Source of the DNA: Metasolibacillus sp.
GTDB lineage: Bacteria > Bacillota > Bacilli > Bacillales_A > Planococcaceae
Direction of reading: 5' to 3'
NCBI RefSeq assembly: GCF_025291715.1
Contig: NZ_JAMBIZ010000001.1
Coordinates: forward strand, 124,001 to 188,000
Length of the DNA: 64,000 bases
The notes under the pieces are model-generated. The model did not search any database. It saw only the letters and a list, made by a program, of their open reading frames with translations, and was not told the DNA's origin. Position numbers and translations under genes: made by a program. Of the stretch, positions 34,342 to 43,217 are shown piece after piece; the stretch's first letter is position 1, and each line of letters opens with the position of its first letter.

Positions 34342-35214
34342 GTGGACAATGAACAGCAATTTCTTGCGCAATATCAGAAGGAAAAGGATCAGTATGAAAA
34401 GCCGAGCGTAACAACAGATATCGTCGTATTTACCGTTTCACAGGAGCGTCCCGCATTAGAGTTATTGCTGATTCAACGGAAACACCATCCATATAAAGAT
34501 TGCTGGGCCCTTCCTGGCGGCTTTATGGATATTGATGAATCATTGGAGCAGGCAGTACAGCGAGAGCTGGCTGAGGAAACGGGTATTACAAATATTTATG
34601 CTGAGCAGCTCTACACATGGTCGGATGTAGCACGTGATCCACGTATGCGTATTTTAAGTGCCTCTTATATGGCGCTGACGCCAAAGGATAAATTGCAGCT
34701 AAAGGCGGGCGATGATGCACGGGATGCAGGATGGTTTACGGTGAAGACAGAAAGCTTGCTCAAAGAATATAAAGAAACGAAGGAAATGCTAGAGGAAACA
34801 GAGGAAATTTTATTAACATTGACGAATACACAAAAGGATGTGCAGGCAAAGGCAACATTGCGCGTACGCAAGCAAGCATATGGCACGAAGACGAGCGAAA
34901 CCATTGAAATGGTAGAAGATGCTGTGAATACGATTGCCTTTGATCATGCGAAAATTATTTTGTATTCTTTATACCGCCTACGTAATAAAGTAGAGTATAC
35001 GAATATCGCCTTTAATTTAATGCCTGAAAAATTTACATTGCCTCGCTTACAAGCAGTGTATGAAATGATTTTAGGGAAGAGTTTATTCAAGGCGCAATTC
35101 CGCCGTCATATCGCAGATAAAGTGATTGCAACAGGGGAAGAGGTGAAGGAGGGAGCGCATCGTCCATCACAGCTTTACCGCTACAATCATCGTTGGGTAT
35201 TCGGCTCATTGTAA
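34342..35214 (+). CDS. nrtR: NrtR-type regulator: Nudix domain plus winged helix
   Basis: A protein of 290 residues. The N-terminal Nudix domain (about 20-160) keeps a full Nudix box (GFMDIDESLEQAVQREL followed by AEETGI). The C-terminal part, about 210-290, is the NrtR-type winged helix (LMPEKFTLPRLQAVYEMILG, FRRHI, ending HRPSQLYRYN). NrtR represses NAD genes and is released by ADP-ribose or related metabolites. The start is GTG at 34342, 9 bases after AAAGGA; an ATG at 34333 is too close to that site. It likely autoregulates through the palindromes before pnuC. Confidence 0.88.
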   Translation: MDNEQQFLAQYQKEKDQYEKPSVTTDIVVFTVSQERPALELLLIQRKHHPYKDCWALPGGFMDIDESLEQAVQRELAEETGITNIYAEQLYTWSDVARDPRMRILSASYMALTPKDKLQLKAGDDARDAGWFTVKTESLLKEYKETKEMLEETEEILLTLTNTQKDVQAKATLRVRKQAYGTKTSETIEMVEDAVNTIAFDHAKIILYSLYRLRNKVEYTNIAFNLMPEKFTLPRLQAVYEMILGKSLFKAQFRRHIADKVIATGEEVKEGAHRPSQLYRYNHRWVFGSL

Positions 35215-35232
35215 CGAAAGTAGGTGGAATCT

Positions 35233-36657
35233 ATGAAAGCAATGCACTTACAATCATTGCTTGATGCTTATCGTGATTTATCTGAATCGGCCTTTCTGCA
35301 ATACACGGCACAATTTGATATGGAGAAAATGCGGACGAATGAGCTGGATGATTTAAATCAGCTAGTGGAGGAGCTGACTGCTACAGGGAAGCCCTCACTA
35401 CATCATTTCTTCGTCGGCTATAAAATTAAACAAATTAGCAAGGAATTTGATTTATTGCGTATCGGCAAAAATTATATTGTCAATATTGAGCTGAAAAGTG
35501 AGAGCACGAAGCAGCGCATGCGCAAGCAATTGCAGCAAAATGTTTATTATTTGAAATTTTTAGAGGTTGATATTTTGAGCTTTACCTTTGTATCATCAAC
35601 GAAAACATTGTATCAATTAAAGGATGATAAGCTGATTAAAGTATCCTTTCTGCATTTGCTCAAAGTGCTAGAAAATCAGCAAATTCGCCTGCTAACAAAT
35701 ATTGATGATGTATTTGATCCAATTAATTATCTCGTGTCACCATTTGAGCTACCGCATGCCTTTATTAATGGCGAATATTTTTTAACTTCTCCACAAATGA
35801 CCTTTAAGCGAGAAATACTGGATTTAGTGGAGCACAATACATCTGTTGTCATCGACGGTGCACCAGGTACTGGTAAAACGTTGCTGACTTATGATTTAGT
35901 GAAGACATGGAGAAAAGCAGGGAAACGAGTTGTGCTTGTACATGGTAATGTGTTGAATAAAGGGCAACGTATTTTAAATGAGCAATATGGCTGGACGATT
36001 CAGACGGTGGATGTGATGTCATTAGCCAATGTAGATATTGTCGTTATTGACGAGGCACAAAAGCTTAGCTATGAGCAGCTGCAGCGTATTCGAGCAGAGC
36101 TATTAGAAAGTAAAATACCAGCTGTTTTCTCACTTGATGCAGGCTATTATTTGTTTGGTGAGGGTCATAGAATTGATGTGCGAGGCTATATTGAAAAGCA
36201 TTTTGCAACGAAAATTTATGAGCTGAAAATGGTTATGCGTTATAACAAGGAAATGCAGTCCTTCGTGCATCAGCTTTTCGACCAACGCCTTGTTATTGAG
36301 AAACAGCATTTTCCAAATATTAGCGTCCATTATTTTTCCACAGAGGCAGCTTTTACACAGCATATTGAGGAATGTAAGCGGACGAACTGGCTTGTTGTTG
36401 ATTGCTATCATTTTGAACGGCCGACAACACGCGATATTTTAGGACATGAATTTAATCGTGTATGTGTCATCATCGACAATCACTTTACGTACAAGGCAAA
36501 TGGTCGTCTATCCGCCGCAAAAAAAAGCGCAACAATTGACCCGTTGCAAGTGCTCTATCACACCATTATTCGTACACGTAAAAAATTGCAATTAGTTATA
36601 GTAGATAACGTAACAATATTACAAGCCATTATCAATTTATTGAAAAATGAGCATTGA
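35233..36657 (+). CDS. Nuclease-ATPase: PD-(D/E)XK-like domain fused to DUF2075-type P-loop NTPase
   Basis: A protein of 474 residues. The N-terminal about 190 residues hold a possible restriction-like nuclease core (EFDLLRIGKNYIVNIELKSE: D...ExK). The C-terminal part has Walker A (DGAPGTGKTLL), Walker B (DIVVIDEAQKL) and, at the end, TIIRTRKKL, as in superfamily I helicase-like DUF2075 proteins. A DNA- or RNA-processing or defence function is inferred. It lies 18 bases after nrtR without a terminator between, so it is probably cotranscribed with the NAD operon. GTAGGTGG lies just before the ATG at 35233; 35242 is an alternative start. Confidence 0.7.
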   Translation: MKAMHLQSLLDAYRDLSESAFLQYTAQFDMEKMRTNELDDLNQLVEELTATGKPSLHHFFVGYKIKQISKEFDLLRIGKNYIVNIELKSESTKQRMRKQLQQNVYYLKFLEVDILSFTFVSSTKTLYQLKDDKLIKVSFLHLLKVLENQQIRLLTNIDDVFDPINYLVSPFELPHAFINGEYFLTSPQMTFKREILDLVEHNTSVVIDGAPGTGKTLLTYDLVKTWRKAGKRVVLVHGNVLNKGQRILNEQYGWTIQTVDVMSLANVDIVVIDEAQKLSYEQLQRIRAELLESKIPAVFSLDAGYYLFGEGHRIDVRGYIEKHFATKIYELKMVMRYNKEMQSFVHQLFDQRLVIEKQHFPNISVHYFSTEAAFTQHIEECKRTNWLVVDCYHFERPTTRDILGHEFNRVCVIIDNHFTYKANGRLSAAKKSATIDPLQVLYHTIIRTRKKLQLVIVDNVTILQAIINLLKNEH

Positions 36658-36661
36658 AGGT

Positions 36662-36838
36662 AGTCGCAAATAAATCAAGGAAAACGCAAATAAAAGTGAG
36701 AAGTCGCAAATAAATCAAGGAAAGCGCAAATAAAAGTGAGAAGTCGCAAATAAATCAAGGAAAGCGCAAATAAAAGTGAGAAGTCGCAAATAAACCAAAA
36801 AAAGCGCAAATAAATTTGAGAAGCCAACAAATAAATCC
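36662..36838. repeat. Four tandem copies of a 40-bp repeat
   Basis: Units start at 36662, 36702, 36742 and 36782, plus a degenerate partial unit from about 36822. Each unit is two half-units of about 20 bases, AGTCGCAAATAAATCAAGG and A(A/G)CGCAAATAAAAGTGAG. Degenerate relatives occur at 50698-50755. No cas genes and no unique spacers. Confidence 0.85.
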
Positions 36839-36839
36839 A

Positions 36840-36884
36840 AAAAGCTGAACTATTAGGGAGCATTTCACAATAGTTCAGCTTTTT
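36840..36884 (+). terminator. Terminator of the NAD/nuclease-ATPase operon
   Basis: AAAGCTGAACTATT pairs with AATAGTTCAGCTTT, then T's. It lies after the repeats, so these are transcribed as a 3' untranslated region. Confidence 0.85.
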
Positions 36885-36945
36885 AATTGAGAGCTCAGTA
36901 TCCTCAACTACTAGATTTTATAGCTTTTGAAGGCTGTTTTTTAAT

Positions 36946-36974
36946 TTTGTCGCGACAAATGTGACGAAATTGTG
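36946..36974 (+). promoter_or_regulatory. Operator-like palindrome before mtlA (candidate MtlR site)
   Basis: TTTGTCGCGACAAA (36946-36959) is a perfect 14-bp palindrome, followed by TGTGACGAA. The composite TTGTCGCG-N5-TGTGACGAA resembles the MtlR consensus of Bacillus relatives (TTGNCACA-N4-TGTGNCAA, from memory) with substitutions and one extra spacer base. It lies about 25 bases upstream of TTGACA (36993-36998), suitable for an activator. Confidence 0.5.
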
Positions 36975-36992
36975 TTTTGATTTGATGGTGAA

Positions 36993-37012
36993 TTGACAAG
37001 AAAGCGCTTACT
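36993..37012 (+). promoter_or_regulatory. -35 element and cre-like site of mtl operon
   Basis: TTGACA at 36993-36998 is followed by AGAAAGCGCTTACT (36999-37012), which in reverse reads AGTAAGCGCTTTCT, close to the CcpA cre consensus. Binding here would block the promoter under carbon repression. No ideal -10 at 17 bases is visible; the promoter is probably activator-dependent. Confidence 0.55.
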
Positions 37013-37068
37013 ATAAATGTAGTAGTAAAAAATACTTAATTTATAGATTTTACAAGGGGGTTATTGTA

Positions 37069-38457
37069 GTGAGTGAAAAGAAAGGGTTTCAGGTGAAGGT
37101 GCAGCGATTTGGTAGCCAATTGAGCTCAATGATTATGCCAAATATCGGTGCTTTCATCGCATGGGGGTTAATTACAGCCTTATTTATTCCGACAGGTTGG
37201 ATACCAAATGAAAGCTTAGCTTCATTAGTTGGTCCAATGATTACGTATTTATTGCCATTATTAATCGGTTATAGCGGAGGTAAATTAATACACGGTGAGC
37301 GTGGAGGTGTCGTTGGTGCCATTGCAACGATGGGGGTAATCGTTGGAACGGATATTCCAATGTTTATCGGTGCCATGATGATGGGTCCACTCGGTGGATT
37401 TGTCATTAAGCAATTTGATAAATTAGTAGAAGGTAAAATTAAGTCTGGCTTTGAAATGCTAGTAAACAACTTCTCAGCAGGAATTTTAGGTGGCGCATTA
37501 GCCATTCTTTCCTTCAAAGTAATTGGTCCTGTTGTTGTGAAATTTAGCGATATTTTAGCATCAGGCGTTTCATGGATCGTTAATGCTGGCTTATTACCAT
37601 TTGTTAGTATTCTAGTAGAACCTGCAAAAGTGCTATTTTTAAACAATGCCATTAACCACGGTGTATTTAATCCGATTGGTATGGCAGAGGCAGCAGAAGC
37701 AGGGAAATCGATTATTTTCTTATTAGAAACAAATCCAGGACCGGGGCTTGGTATTTTACTTGCCTTTTGCTTATTCGGTAAAGGCATGGCGAAAAACTCT
37801 GCACCAGGGGCAGTGGTGATTCACTTCCTAGGTGGGATTCATGAAATTTACTTCCCGTATATTTTAATGAAGCCGGCGTTAATTTTTGCAGCAATTGCTG
37901 GTGGAATGAGCGGTGTGTTCACGTTTACACTATTGAATGCAGGACTTGTAGCAGCACCATCACCAGGTAGTATTTTCGCTTTATCTTTGATGGCACCACG
38001 CGGTGGGTTACTGCCAGTGTTAGCGGGGGTATTAGTAGCAACGATTGTTTCCTTTGCGATTAGTGCACTTATTTTAAAAACAAGTAAAGATGCAGAGGAT
38101 GATATTGCAAAGGCGAGCCAAGAAATGGAAGCGTTAAAAGGGAAGAAGAGCTCTGTAGCAAGCACATTCCAGCAACCAGCAACAGAAGTGCGCAAAGTGG
38201 TGTTCGCTTGTGATGCAGGAATGGGTTCTAGTGCGATGGGTGCTTCCATGTTAAAAAATAAATTCAAAAAGGCAGAAATTGATATTGAAGTAACGAATAC
38301 ATCGATAAGTAATTTGCCGAGTGATGCAGATATTATTATTACGCACAAAGATTTAACGGATCGTGCTCGCGCTCAGCAGCCAAATGCCGAACATATTTCA
38401 GTGGAGAATTTCTTAAATAGCCCGAAATATGAAGAGTTAATTAATCGTTTAAAATAA
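37069..38457 (+). CDS. mtlA: PTS mannitol-specific EIICB component
   Basis: Membrane permease of 462 residues that imports and phosphorylates mannitol. The EIIC part (about 1-345) has the usual RFGSQLSSMIMPNIGAFIAWG opening helix and the LGGIHEIYFPYILMKP substrate loop (GGIHE). The EIIB part has the phosphocysteine Cys381 in VVFACDAGMGSS. The EIIA function is encoded separately (mtlF). The start is GTG at 37069 about 10 bases after AAGGGGG. First gene of mtlA-mtlR-mtlF-mtlD. Confidence 0.95.
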   Translation: MSEKKGFQVKVQRFGSQLSSMIMPNIGAFIAWGLITALFIPTGWIPNESLASLVGPMITYLLPLLIGYSGGKLIHGERGGVVGAIATMGVIVGTDIPMFIGAMMMGPLGGFVIKQFDKLVEGKIKSGFEMLVNNFSAGILGGALAILSFKVIGPVVVKFSDILASGVSWIVNAGLLPFVSILVEPAKVLFLNNAINHGVFNPIGMAEAAEAGKSIIFLLETNPGPGLGILLAFCLFGKGMAKNSAPGAVVIHFLGGIHEIYFPYILMKPALIFAAIAGGMSGVFTFTLLNAGLVAAPSPGSIFALSLMAPRGGLLPVLAGVLVATIVSFAISALILKTSKDAEDDIAKASQEMEALKGKKSSVASTFQQPATEVRKVVFACDAGMGSSAMGASMLKNKFKKAEIDIEVTNTSISNLPSDADIIITHKDLTDRARAQQPNAEHISVENFLNSPKYEELINRLK

Positions 38458-38480
38458 AGTTAATTATCAATAATAAACAT

Positions 38481-38508
38481 AAGCGTTTTCACATTGGTGA
38501 AAACGCTT
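38481..38508 (+). other. Perfect 12-bp hairpin between mtlA and mtlR, both arms cre-like
   Basis: AAGCGTTTTCAC (38481-38492), loop ATTG, GTGAAAACGCTT (38497-38508). No T-run follows, so it is probably an mRNA-stabilising or attenuating hairpin rather than a full terminator. Each arm also matches the cre core (AAGCGTTTTCA), so CcpA binding within the operon is possible. Confidence 0.6.
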
Positions 38509-38566
38509 GTCTAGCTAAGGGCATTTTGACTGAGAATAAAAATAGTGCAGAAACGAGGTGAGTGCG

Positions 38567-40657
38567 ATGTATATATCGGCTAGGGAGCGATCAATTTTGG
38601 CATTGTTAGTCGGTCAGGAAAAGGCGCTTCCTATTCGTGAGATTGCAAAGGAATTGGAAGTCAGTACACGCACAATCCAACGTGACCTTAAAGGGATTGA
38701 ATCGATTTTAGAGAAATTCCAGCTCTCTTTGCAAAGGGAAGGTTCAACGCTGTCAATCAAGGGAGAGACTGAGCGACGGGTAGATATTATGTCATATATT
38801 TGGAGCCTTGAGCATGAGGAATACACGCCAGAGGAGCGACAAGTTGTTCTGTTGGCGCATCTACTGCGTGCTGTGGAGCCAGTTAAGCTATATACGCTCG
38901 CAAACGAATTGCATGTGGCAGTAGCAACGGTGAGTGCTGACCTACAAAAGGCGGAGAAATGGCTCGAAACCTTTTCATTGCAGCTTGTTAAAAAACGCGG
39001 CTATGGTGTTGAGGTAGTTGGGGATGAATGGATGGTTCGGACAGCGCTTAAAAAGTTAATTAGCGAAAATTTGAGCGAGGATTATTTTTATCATTTACTT
39101 AGCAGGGATGATAGTGAGCCACCGACAATTGTTCAAGAGGCATTAAGTCACCTTCTTTATTATGTAGATGTTGAAGTAATTAAAGGTGTGAAACAAGCAA
39201 TTAGTGAATGGCGTCAATTAGTAGAGCGCAGAATTGTTGATAGCTCCTATATCTCGCTGATTATTCATGTGACACTTGCGGTGGAGCGAATAAAAGCTAA
39301 TGAGCGAATTGAGCTTAGCCATAGTCAGCTAGAGAAAATGCAGGAGGAGCCTGAATATGCATTAGCGCAAAGCTTGGCAAATAAGTTAAGCATGATACTT
39401 GGAATGGATATTCCTGAGGAAGAGATAGGCTATTTTGCTATGCATATTCATGCATTGAAGTGGGATGAACAAAAGGATGAGGTGCTATATGGCTCAGACC
39501 TTGTGCTTGCTGTCCAAGTAAAGAGCTTAATTGAAATAATTGCTTCTAAATATCATATTCATTTTGAGGACCAGCAATTATATAAAGGCTTATTTGCACA
39601 TATGAAGCCTGCTCTCTATCGAATTGAGCATAAAATGAAAATTCATAATCCGCTGCTTGCTAAAATTAAGGAAGAGTACCGAGAGCTATTTGATGCAGTG
39701 ACAAGTGCAGCTATAAACGTATTCAAAGGGATAAATCTCCCTGAGGAAGAGATAGGCTTTATCGTGATGCATTTTGGCTCAGCTATTGAGTTATGGCGAA
39801 TGAAGGTCAATATTCGAGCATTAGTCATTTGCTCAAGTGGTATTGGCTCTTCCAAATTACTCGCGAGTAGACTAAAGAAGGAATTTCCAGAAATCGCAGA
39901 GCTTCATCATGCATCACTTTTTGACTTGCGTGAGGAGCAAATTGCGCAATATGATCTTGTCATCTCCACTGGTCCTGTTCCGGGAAGAAAAGATTATATT
40001 TATGTCAAACCGTATTTGGATTATCAAGAGGTTGAGGAAATACGCAAGTGGCTCGATAGCTATATCGGTAAGCAAAGAAATCTGTTGGAGGAATTTTCTA
40101 AGCAGCAAAAGGAGCTTGTTCCACGCTATGAGCTTAGCCTATTTGAGCGCTTACGTGATATTAACCAAGATGTACTCACGATACTTCAACACTTTGAAGC
40201 TCGTAAGCTAACAGAGCAGACAATGGAGGAAAACTTAATGTCCATGTGTGCAGCTTACGTCCAAAAGGGTGCATTGCGTGCAGCACAGGATGTTGTTACA
40301 TCTTTATTAACAAGAGAGCAGAGTGGAGGATTAGCTATTCCAGGCACACATTTAGCTCTTTTCCATACGAGACATCGGGATATTAAAGAGCCTGTTTTTG
40401 CAGTGTATGAATTAGAGGAAGGAATGCATCGCAAAGGCATGGATAACCAGCCAACCTTGGTCAAAAGGGTGTTATTGCTACTAGCTCCTGAGAAAATGGA
40501 GGAGCATCGGCTTTTATTTATTAGCTCCATTAGCGCCAGCATCATTGAGAATGATGCCTCCATTCATTTATATGAATATAGTGAAGAAGCGGAAATAAAA
40601 GCACATTTAGCAAATCAATTTAAACAATATTTACAAGAAATGTCGAGTGAAGGGTGA
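38567..40657 (+). CDS. mtlR: Mannitol operon activator, PRD/EIIB/EIIA domain protein
   Basis: Transcription activator of 696 residues. N-terminal helix-turn-helix domains (about 1-90, LEVSTRTIQRDLKGIE), two PTS regulation domains with conserved histidines (YFAMHIHALKW; EEEIGFIVMHFGSAIE), an EIIB-like domain with CSSGIGSSKLLASRL, and a C-terminal EIIA(Mtl)-like domain (AIPGTHLALFHTRH). Phosphorylation by HPr and by the mannitol PTS controls it. The start is the ATG at 38567, 6 bases after GAGGTG; GTG at 38558 overlaps that site. It follows mtlA by 110 bases including a hairpin. Confidence 0.93.
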   Translation: MYISARERSILALLVGQEKALPIREIAKELEVSTRTIQRDLKGIESILEKFQLSLQREGSTLSIKGETERRVDIMSYIWSLEHEEYTPEERQVVLLAHLLRAVEPVKLYTLANELHVAVATVSADLQKAEKWLETFSLQLVKKRGYGVEVVGDEWMVRTALKKLISENLSEDYFYHLLSRDDSEPPTIVQEALSHLLYYVDVEVIKGVKQAISEWRQLVERRIVDSSYISLIIHVTLAVERIKANERIELSHSQLEKMQEEPEYALAQSLANKLSMILGMDIPEEEIGYFAMHIHALKWDEQKDEVLYGSDLVLAVQVKSLIEIIASKYHIHFEDQQLYKGLFAHMKPALYRIEHKMKIHNPLLAKIKEEYRELFDAVTSAAINVFKGINLPEEEIGFIVMHFGSAIELWRMKVNIRALVICSSGIGSSKLLASRLKKEFPEIAELHHASLFDLREEQIAQYDLVISTGPVPGRKDYIYVKPYLDYQEVEEIRKWLDSYIGKQRNLLEEFSKQQKELVPRYELSLFERLRDINQDVLTILQHFEARKLTEQTMEENLMSMCAAYVQKGALRAAQDVVTSLLTREQSGGLAIPGTHLALFHTRHRDIKEPVFAVYELEEGMHRKGMDNQPTLVKRVLLLLAPEKMEEHRLLFISSISASIIENDASIHLYEYSEEAEIKAHLANQFKQYLQEMSSEG

Positions 40658-40662
40658 TTAAT

Positions 40663-41094
40663 ATGACAATATTAGCAAAAGAAAATATCCGTTTTAATGG
40701 GCAAGCAAAGACGAAGGATGAGGCAATTCGTGAAGTCGGCAATGTATTAGTGGAGCAAGGCTATGTACAGGCTTCATATGTTGAGAAAATGTTAGAAAGA
40801 GAAGTGCTGACATCAACGTATATGGGTAATATGCTAGCCATTCCTCATGGTACAGAGGAGGCAAAGGCACAAGTTATTACATCGGGGCTTGCGGTGATGA
40901 TTTATGCCAACCCGATTGAGTGGAACGGTGAAGAAGTGCGTTTAGTCATCGGTATTGCAGGGGCAGGTGGCGAGCATTTAGAGCTGCTTTCTAAAATTGC
41001 GATTGTTTGCTCAGAGGAAGAAAATGTGGAACGCATCTTGAACGCCTCTTCAGCTGAAGAAGTGCTATTAACATTTGAAGAGGGAGACGAGTAA
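40663..41094 (+). CDS. mtlF: PTS mannitol-specific EIIA component
   Basis: Cytoplasmic phosphocarrier of 143 residues. His62 in MLAIPHGTEEAK is the phosphorylation site; EVGNVLVEQGYV and LLSKIAIVCSEEENV match the family. It passes phosphate from HPr to the EIIB domain of MtlA. The start is the ATG at 40663, 6 bases after AAGGGTG. The stop TAA overlaps the mtlD start (TAATG). Confidence 0.92.
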   Translation: MTILAKENIRFNGQAKTKDEAIREVGNVLVEQGYVQASYVEKMLEREVLTSTYMGNMLAIPHGTEEAKAQVITSGLAVMIYANPIEWNGEEVRLVIGIAGAGGEHLELLSKIAIVCSEEENVERILNASSAEEVLLTFEEGDE

Positions 41095-42227
41095 TGATGA
41101 AAGCAGTTCATTTTGGTGCTGGCAATATTGGACGTGGCTTTATCGGCGCACTTCTTTCTAAATCAGGCTATGATGTAACATTTGTGGATGTCAATGCTGA
41201 CATTATCCAAGCACTCAAAGACAAGGGCAGTTATACGGTATTAATGGCAGAGGAAAACGGTGCAGCTGAAGTGATTTCAGGTGTTCACGCATTGAATTCT
41301 GAGCGTGAGCTGGATGCTGTAGTGGAGGCAGTGGCTCAGGCGGATATCGTGACAACGGCGGTAGGGCCAAATATTTTACGCTTTGTAGCAGAGCCGATTG
41401 CAAAAGGCTTAGAGCAAAAAGGCAATCGCCCAACGCTTGTTATTGCATGTGAAAATGCTATTGGCGCTACGGATACTTTACGTGCCCATATTGAGCAGCA
41501 TGTGGATTCAGAAAAATTAGCAGGTATTTTAGCAACGACAAGCTTCCCGAATTCAGCCGTTGATCGGATTGTGCCGAATCAACAGCATGAAGAGCTGTTA
41601 ACGGTTGCTGTGGAGCCTTTCTTTGAATGGGTAATTGATGCTTCGATGATTCAGACAGAGAAGCCAAAGTTAGCGGACGCTTTATTTGTGCCAGATTTAA
41701 CACCATTTATTGAAAGAAAGCTGTTTACTGTTAATACAGGGCATGCAACGGTTGCCTATTTAGGCTATCAAAAGGGCTATACGACAATTTATGAGGCGAT
41801 GCAAGATCAGGAAATTGTAGCAACGGTGCGTGCCGTTTTACAGGAAACAGGCTATGTGTTGACAACGGTATATGACTTTGACAAAGAGGAGCAAAGTGCC
41901 TACATTGATAAAGTGCTAAATCGTTTCAGCAATTCTTATGTATCCGATGAGCTAATTCGTGTCGGTCGTAGCCCATTGCGTAAATTAAGTCGCTATGAGC
42001 GATTTATTAAACCGGCGATGATGCTATTGCAGCTTGGTCAACAACCAGTCGCTTTATTAGATGGTATCAAGGCGGCATTCCAATTTGATGTGACCGAAGA
42101 TGCTGAAAGCGTGGAACTACAAACAAAGCTTAAAACACTACCATTAATAGATGTAGTTGTGGAAGTGACAGGCTTGACGAAGGAAGACGAGCTTGTTAGC
42201 CTAATTTTAGCTAAGCTAGAAGCATAG
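41094..42227 (+). CDS. mtlD: Mannitol-1-phosphate 5-dehydrogenase
   Basis: NAD-dependent enzyme of 377 residues converting mannitol 1-phosphate to fructose 6-phosphate. The Rossmann motif is FGAGNIGRGFIG at the N-terminus; the catalytic lysine region lies in FIERKLFTVNTGHATVAYLG (K of ERKLF, with NTGHA). Length is standard. It is the last gene of the operon, followed by a strong terminator. Start at 41094, or 41097 one codon later. Confidence 0.95.
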   Translation: MMKAVHFGAGNIGRGFIGALLSKSGYDVTFVDVNADIIQALKDKGSYTVLMAEENGAAEVISGVHALNSERELDAVVEAVAQADIVTTAVGPNILRFVAEPIAKGLEQKGNRPTLVIACENAIGATDTLRAHIEQHVDSEKLAGILATTSFPNSAVDRIVPNQQHEELLTVAVEPFFEWVIDASMIQTEKPKLADALFVPDLTPFIERKLFTVNTGHATVAYLGYQKGYTTIYEAMQDQEIVATVRAVLQETGYVLTTVYDFDKEEQSAYIDKVLNRFSNSYVSDELIRVGRSPLRKLSRYERFIKPAMMLLQLGQQPVALLDGIKAAFQFDVTEDAESVELQTKLKTLPLIDVVVEVTGLTKEDELVSLILAKLEA

Positions 42228-42230
42228 AAA

Positions 42231-42272
42231 AACGGATGGAAAAAACAAAGCGTTTTTTCCATCCATTTTTTA
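42231..42272. terminator. Bidirectional terminator mtlD / trhO
   Basis: GGATGGAAAAAAC pairs with GTTTTTTCCATCC, followed by TTTTTT on the plus strand. It overlaps the stop codon of the converging trhO gene. Confidence 0.85.
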
Positions 42273-43217
42273 TACTTGCTCAAGCGCAGCAATTGCTTGT
42301 TGCACCTGCTCTTCTGTTAAATTATGTCTAACGATATAGCGATTGCGCTCATGCTTCGTACATTCAATCGTACAACCGCCTAAATGTTTCGCTTCATTTT
42401 CTTCTGATGTTAAAATTTGCTTGTTACATTCTGGATTTGCACAATTAATGTAGCGCTCACACGGTGTACCATCGAAATGGTCACGTCCAACAACGACATG
42501 CTCCACTTGGTTAATTGGCACAGTTAAACGCTCATCAAAAACATACATTTGTCCGTCCCATAGCTGACCTTTCGTTTCAGGGTCTTTACCATATGTTGCA
42601 ATCCCACCATGCAATTGCCCTACATCCTCAAAGCCTTCACGCTTTAGCCAGCCTGAAAACTTCTCACAGCGAATACCGCCTGTACAATATGTTAAAACGC
42701 GCTTTCCTTCGAATAATTCGCGATTTTCACGCACCCATTGTGGTGTATCACGGAAGTTGTCAACCTCTGGACGAATGGCACCACGGAAATGACCAACATC
42801 ATACTCATATGTGTTACGCACATCTAATACCACTGTATCCTCACGTTGCATTTGCTCTAAAAATTGCGCAGGGGATAAATATTCGCCCGTAATTTCATGC
42901 GGATTGACATCATCCTCTAGGCTTAAGTTAACTAACTCAGGACGTGGACGCACATGCATTTTTTTGAATGCATGACCTTCTACCTCATCAATTTTAAAGA
43001 CAATTCCTTTAAATAACGGGTCATTTTGCATCAATTCCATATAAGCATTTGTCGCTTCAATTGTACCTGATACTGTTCCGTTAATGCCCTCTGTTGCGAC
43101 TAAAATACGACCTTTTAGCTCAAGCTCCTTACACTGCTCTAAATGCTGTGCTGAAAATTCAGCAGGATCTTCAATTGTTGTATAAAAATAATACAGTAAA
43201 ACGCGGTAATCTTTCAT
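42270..43217 (-). CDS. trhO: tRNA uridine(34) hydroxylase, rhodanese family (UPF0176)
   Basis: A protein of 315 residues. An N-terminal UPF0176 domain ([12 protein letters not shown] opening), a central rhodanese domain with the active cysteine in [11 protein letters not shown], and a C-terminal cysteine-rich part ([19 protein letters not shown]). TrhO/YceA members hydroxylate uridine 34 of certain tRNAs. The start is the ATG at 43217, 8 bases after AAGGTGG; a codon four residues upstream overlaps that site. Confidence 0.9.
   Translation of the reverse strand: MKDYRVLLYYFYTTIEDPAEFSAQHLEQCKELELKGRILVATEGINGTVSGTIEATNAYMELMQNDPLFKGIVFKIDEVEGHAFKKMHVRPRPELVNLSLEDDVNPHEITGEYLSPAQFLEQMQREDTVVLDVRNTYEYDVGHFRGAIRPEVDNFRDTPQWVRENRELFEGKRVLTYCTGGIRCEKFSGWLKREGFEDVGQLHGGIATYGKDPETKGQLWDGQMYVFDERLTVPINQVEHVVVGRDHFDGTPCERYINCANPECNKQILTSEENEAKHLGGCTIECTKHERNRYIVRHNLTEEQVQQAIAALEQV

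Larger units (their letters stand above)
36658..37068. other. Intergenic region with 40-bp repeats, terminator and mtl promoter
   Basis: No gene. It contains the tandem repeats (36662-36838), the nuclease-ATPase operon terminator (36840-36884), a 14-bp palindrome, a cre-like site and the mtlA promoter region. Confidence 0.7.

Noticed and set aside
36662-36838. Possible CRISPR array
   Set aside because: Units are contiguous with no unique spacers, and no cas genes are in the window.
36675-36863. Minus-strand reading frame of 62 codons
   Set aside because: It is only the translation of the 40-bp tandem repeats, without a ribosome binding site.
38481-38508. Rho-independent terminator within the mtl operon
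   Set aside because: A perfect stem is present but no T-run follows it, and mtlR, mtlF and mtlD continue downstream.
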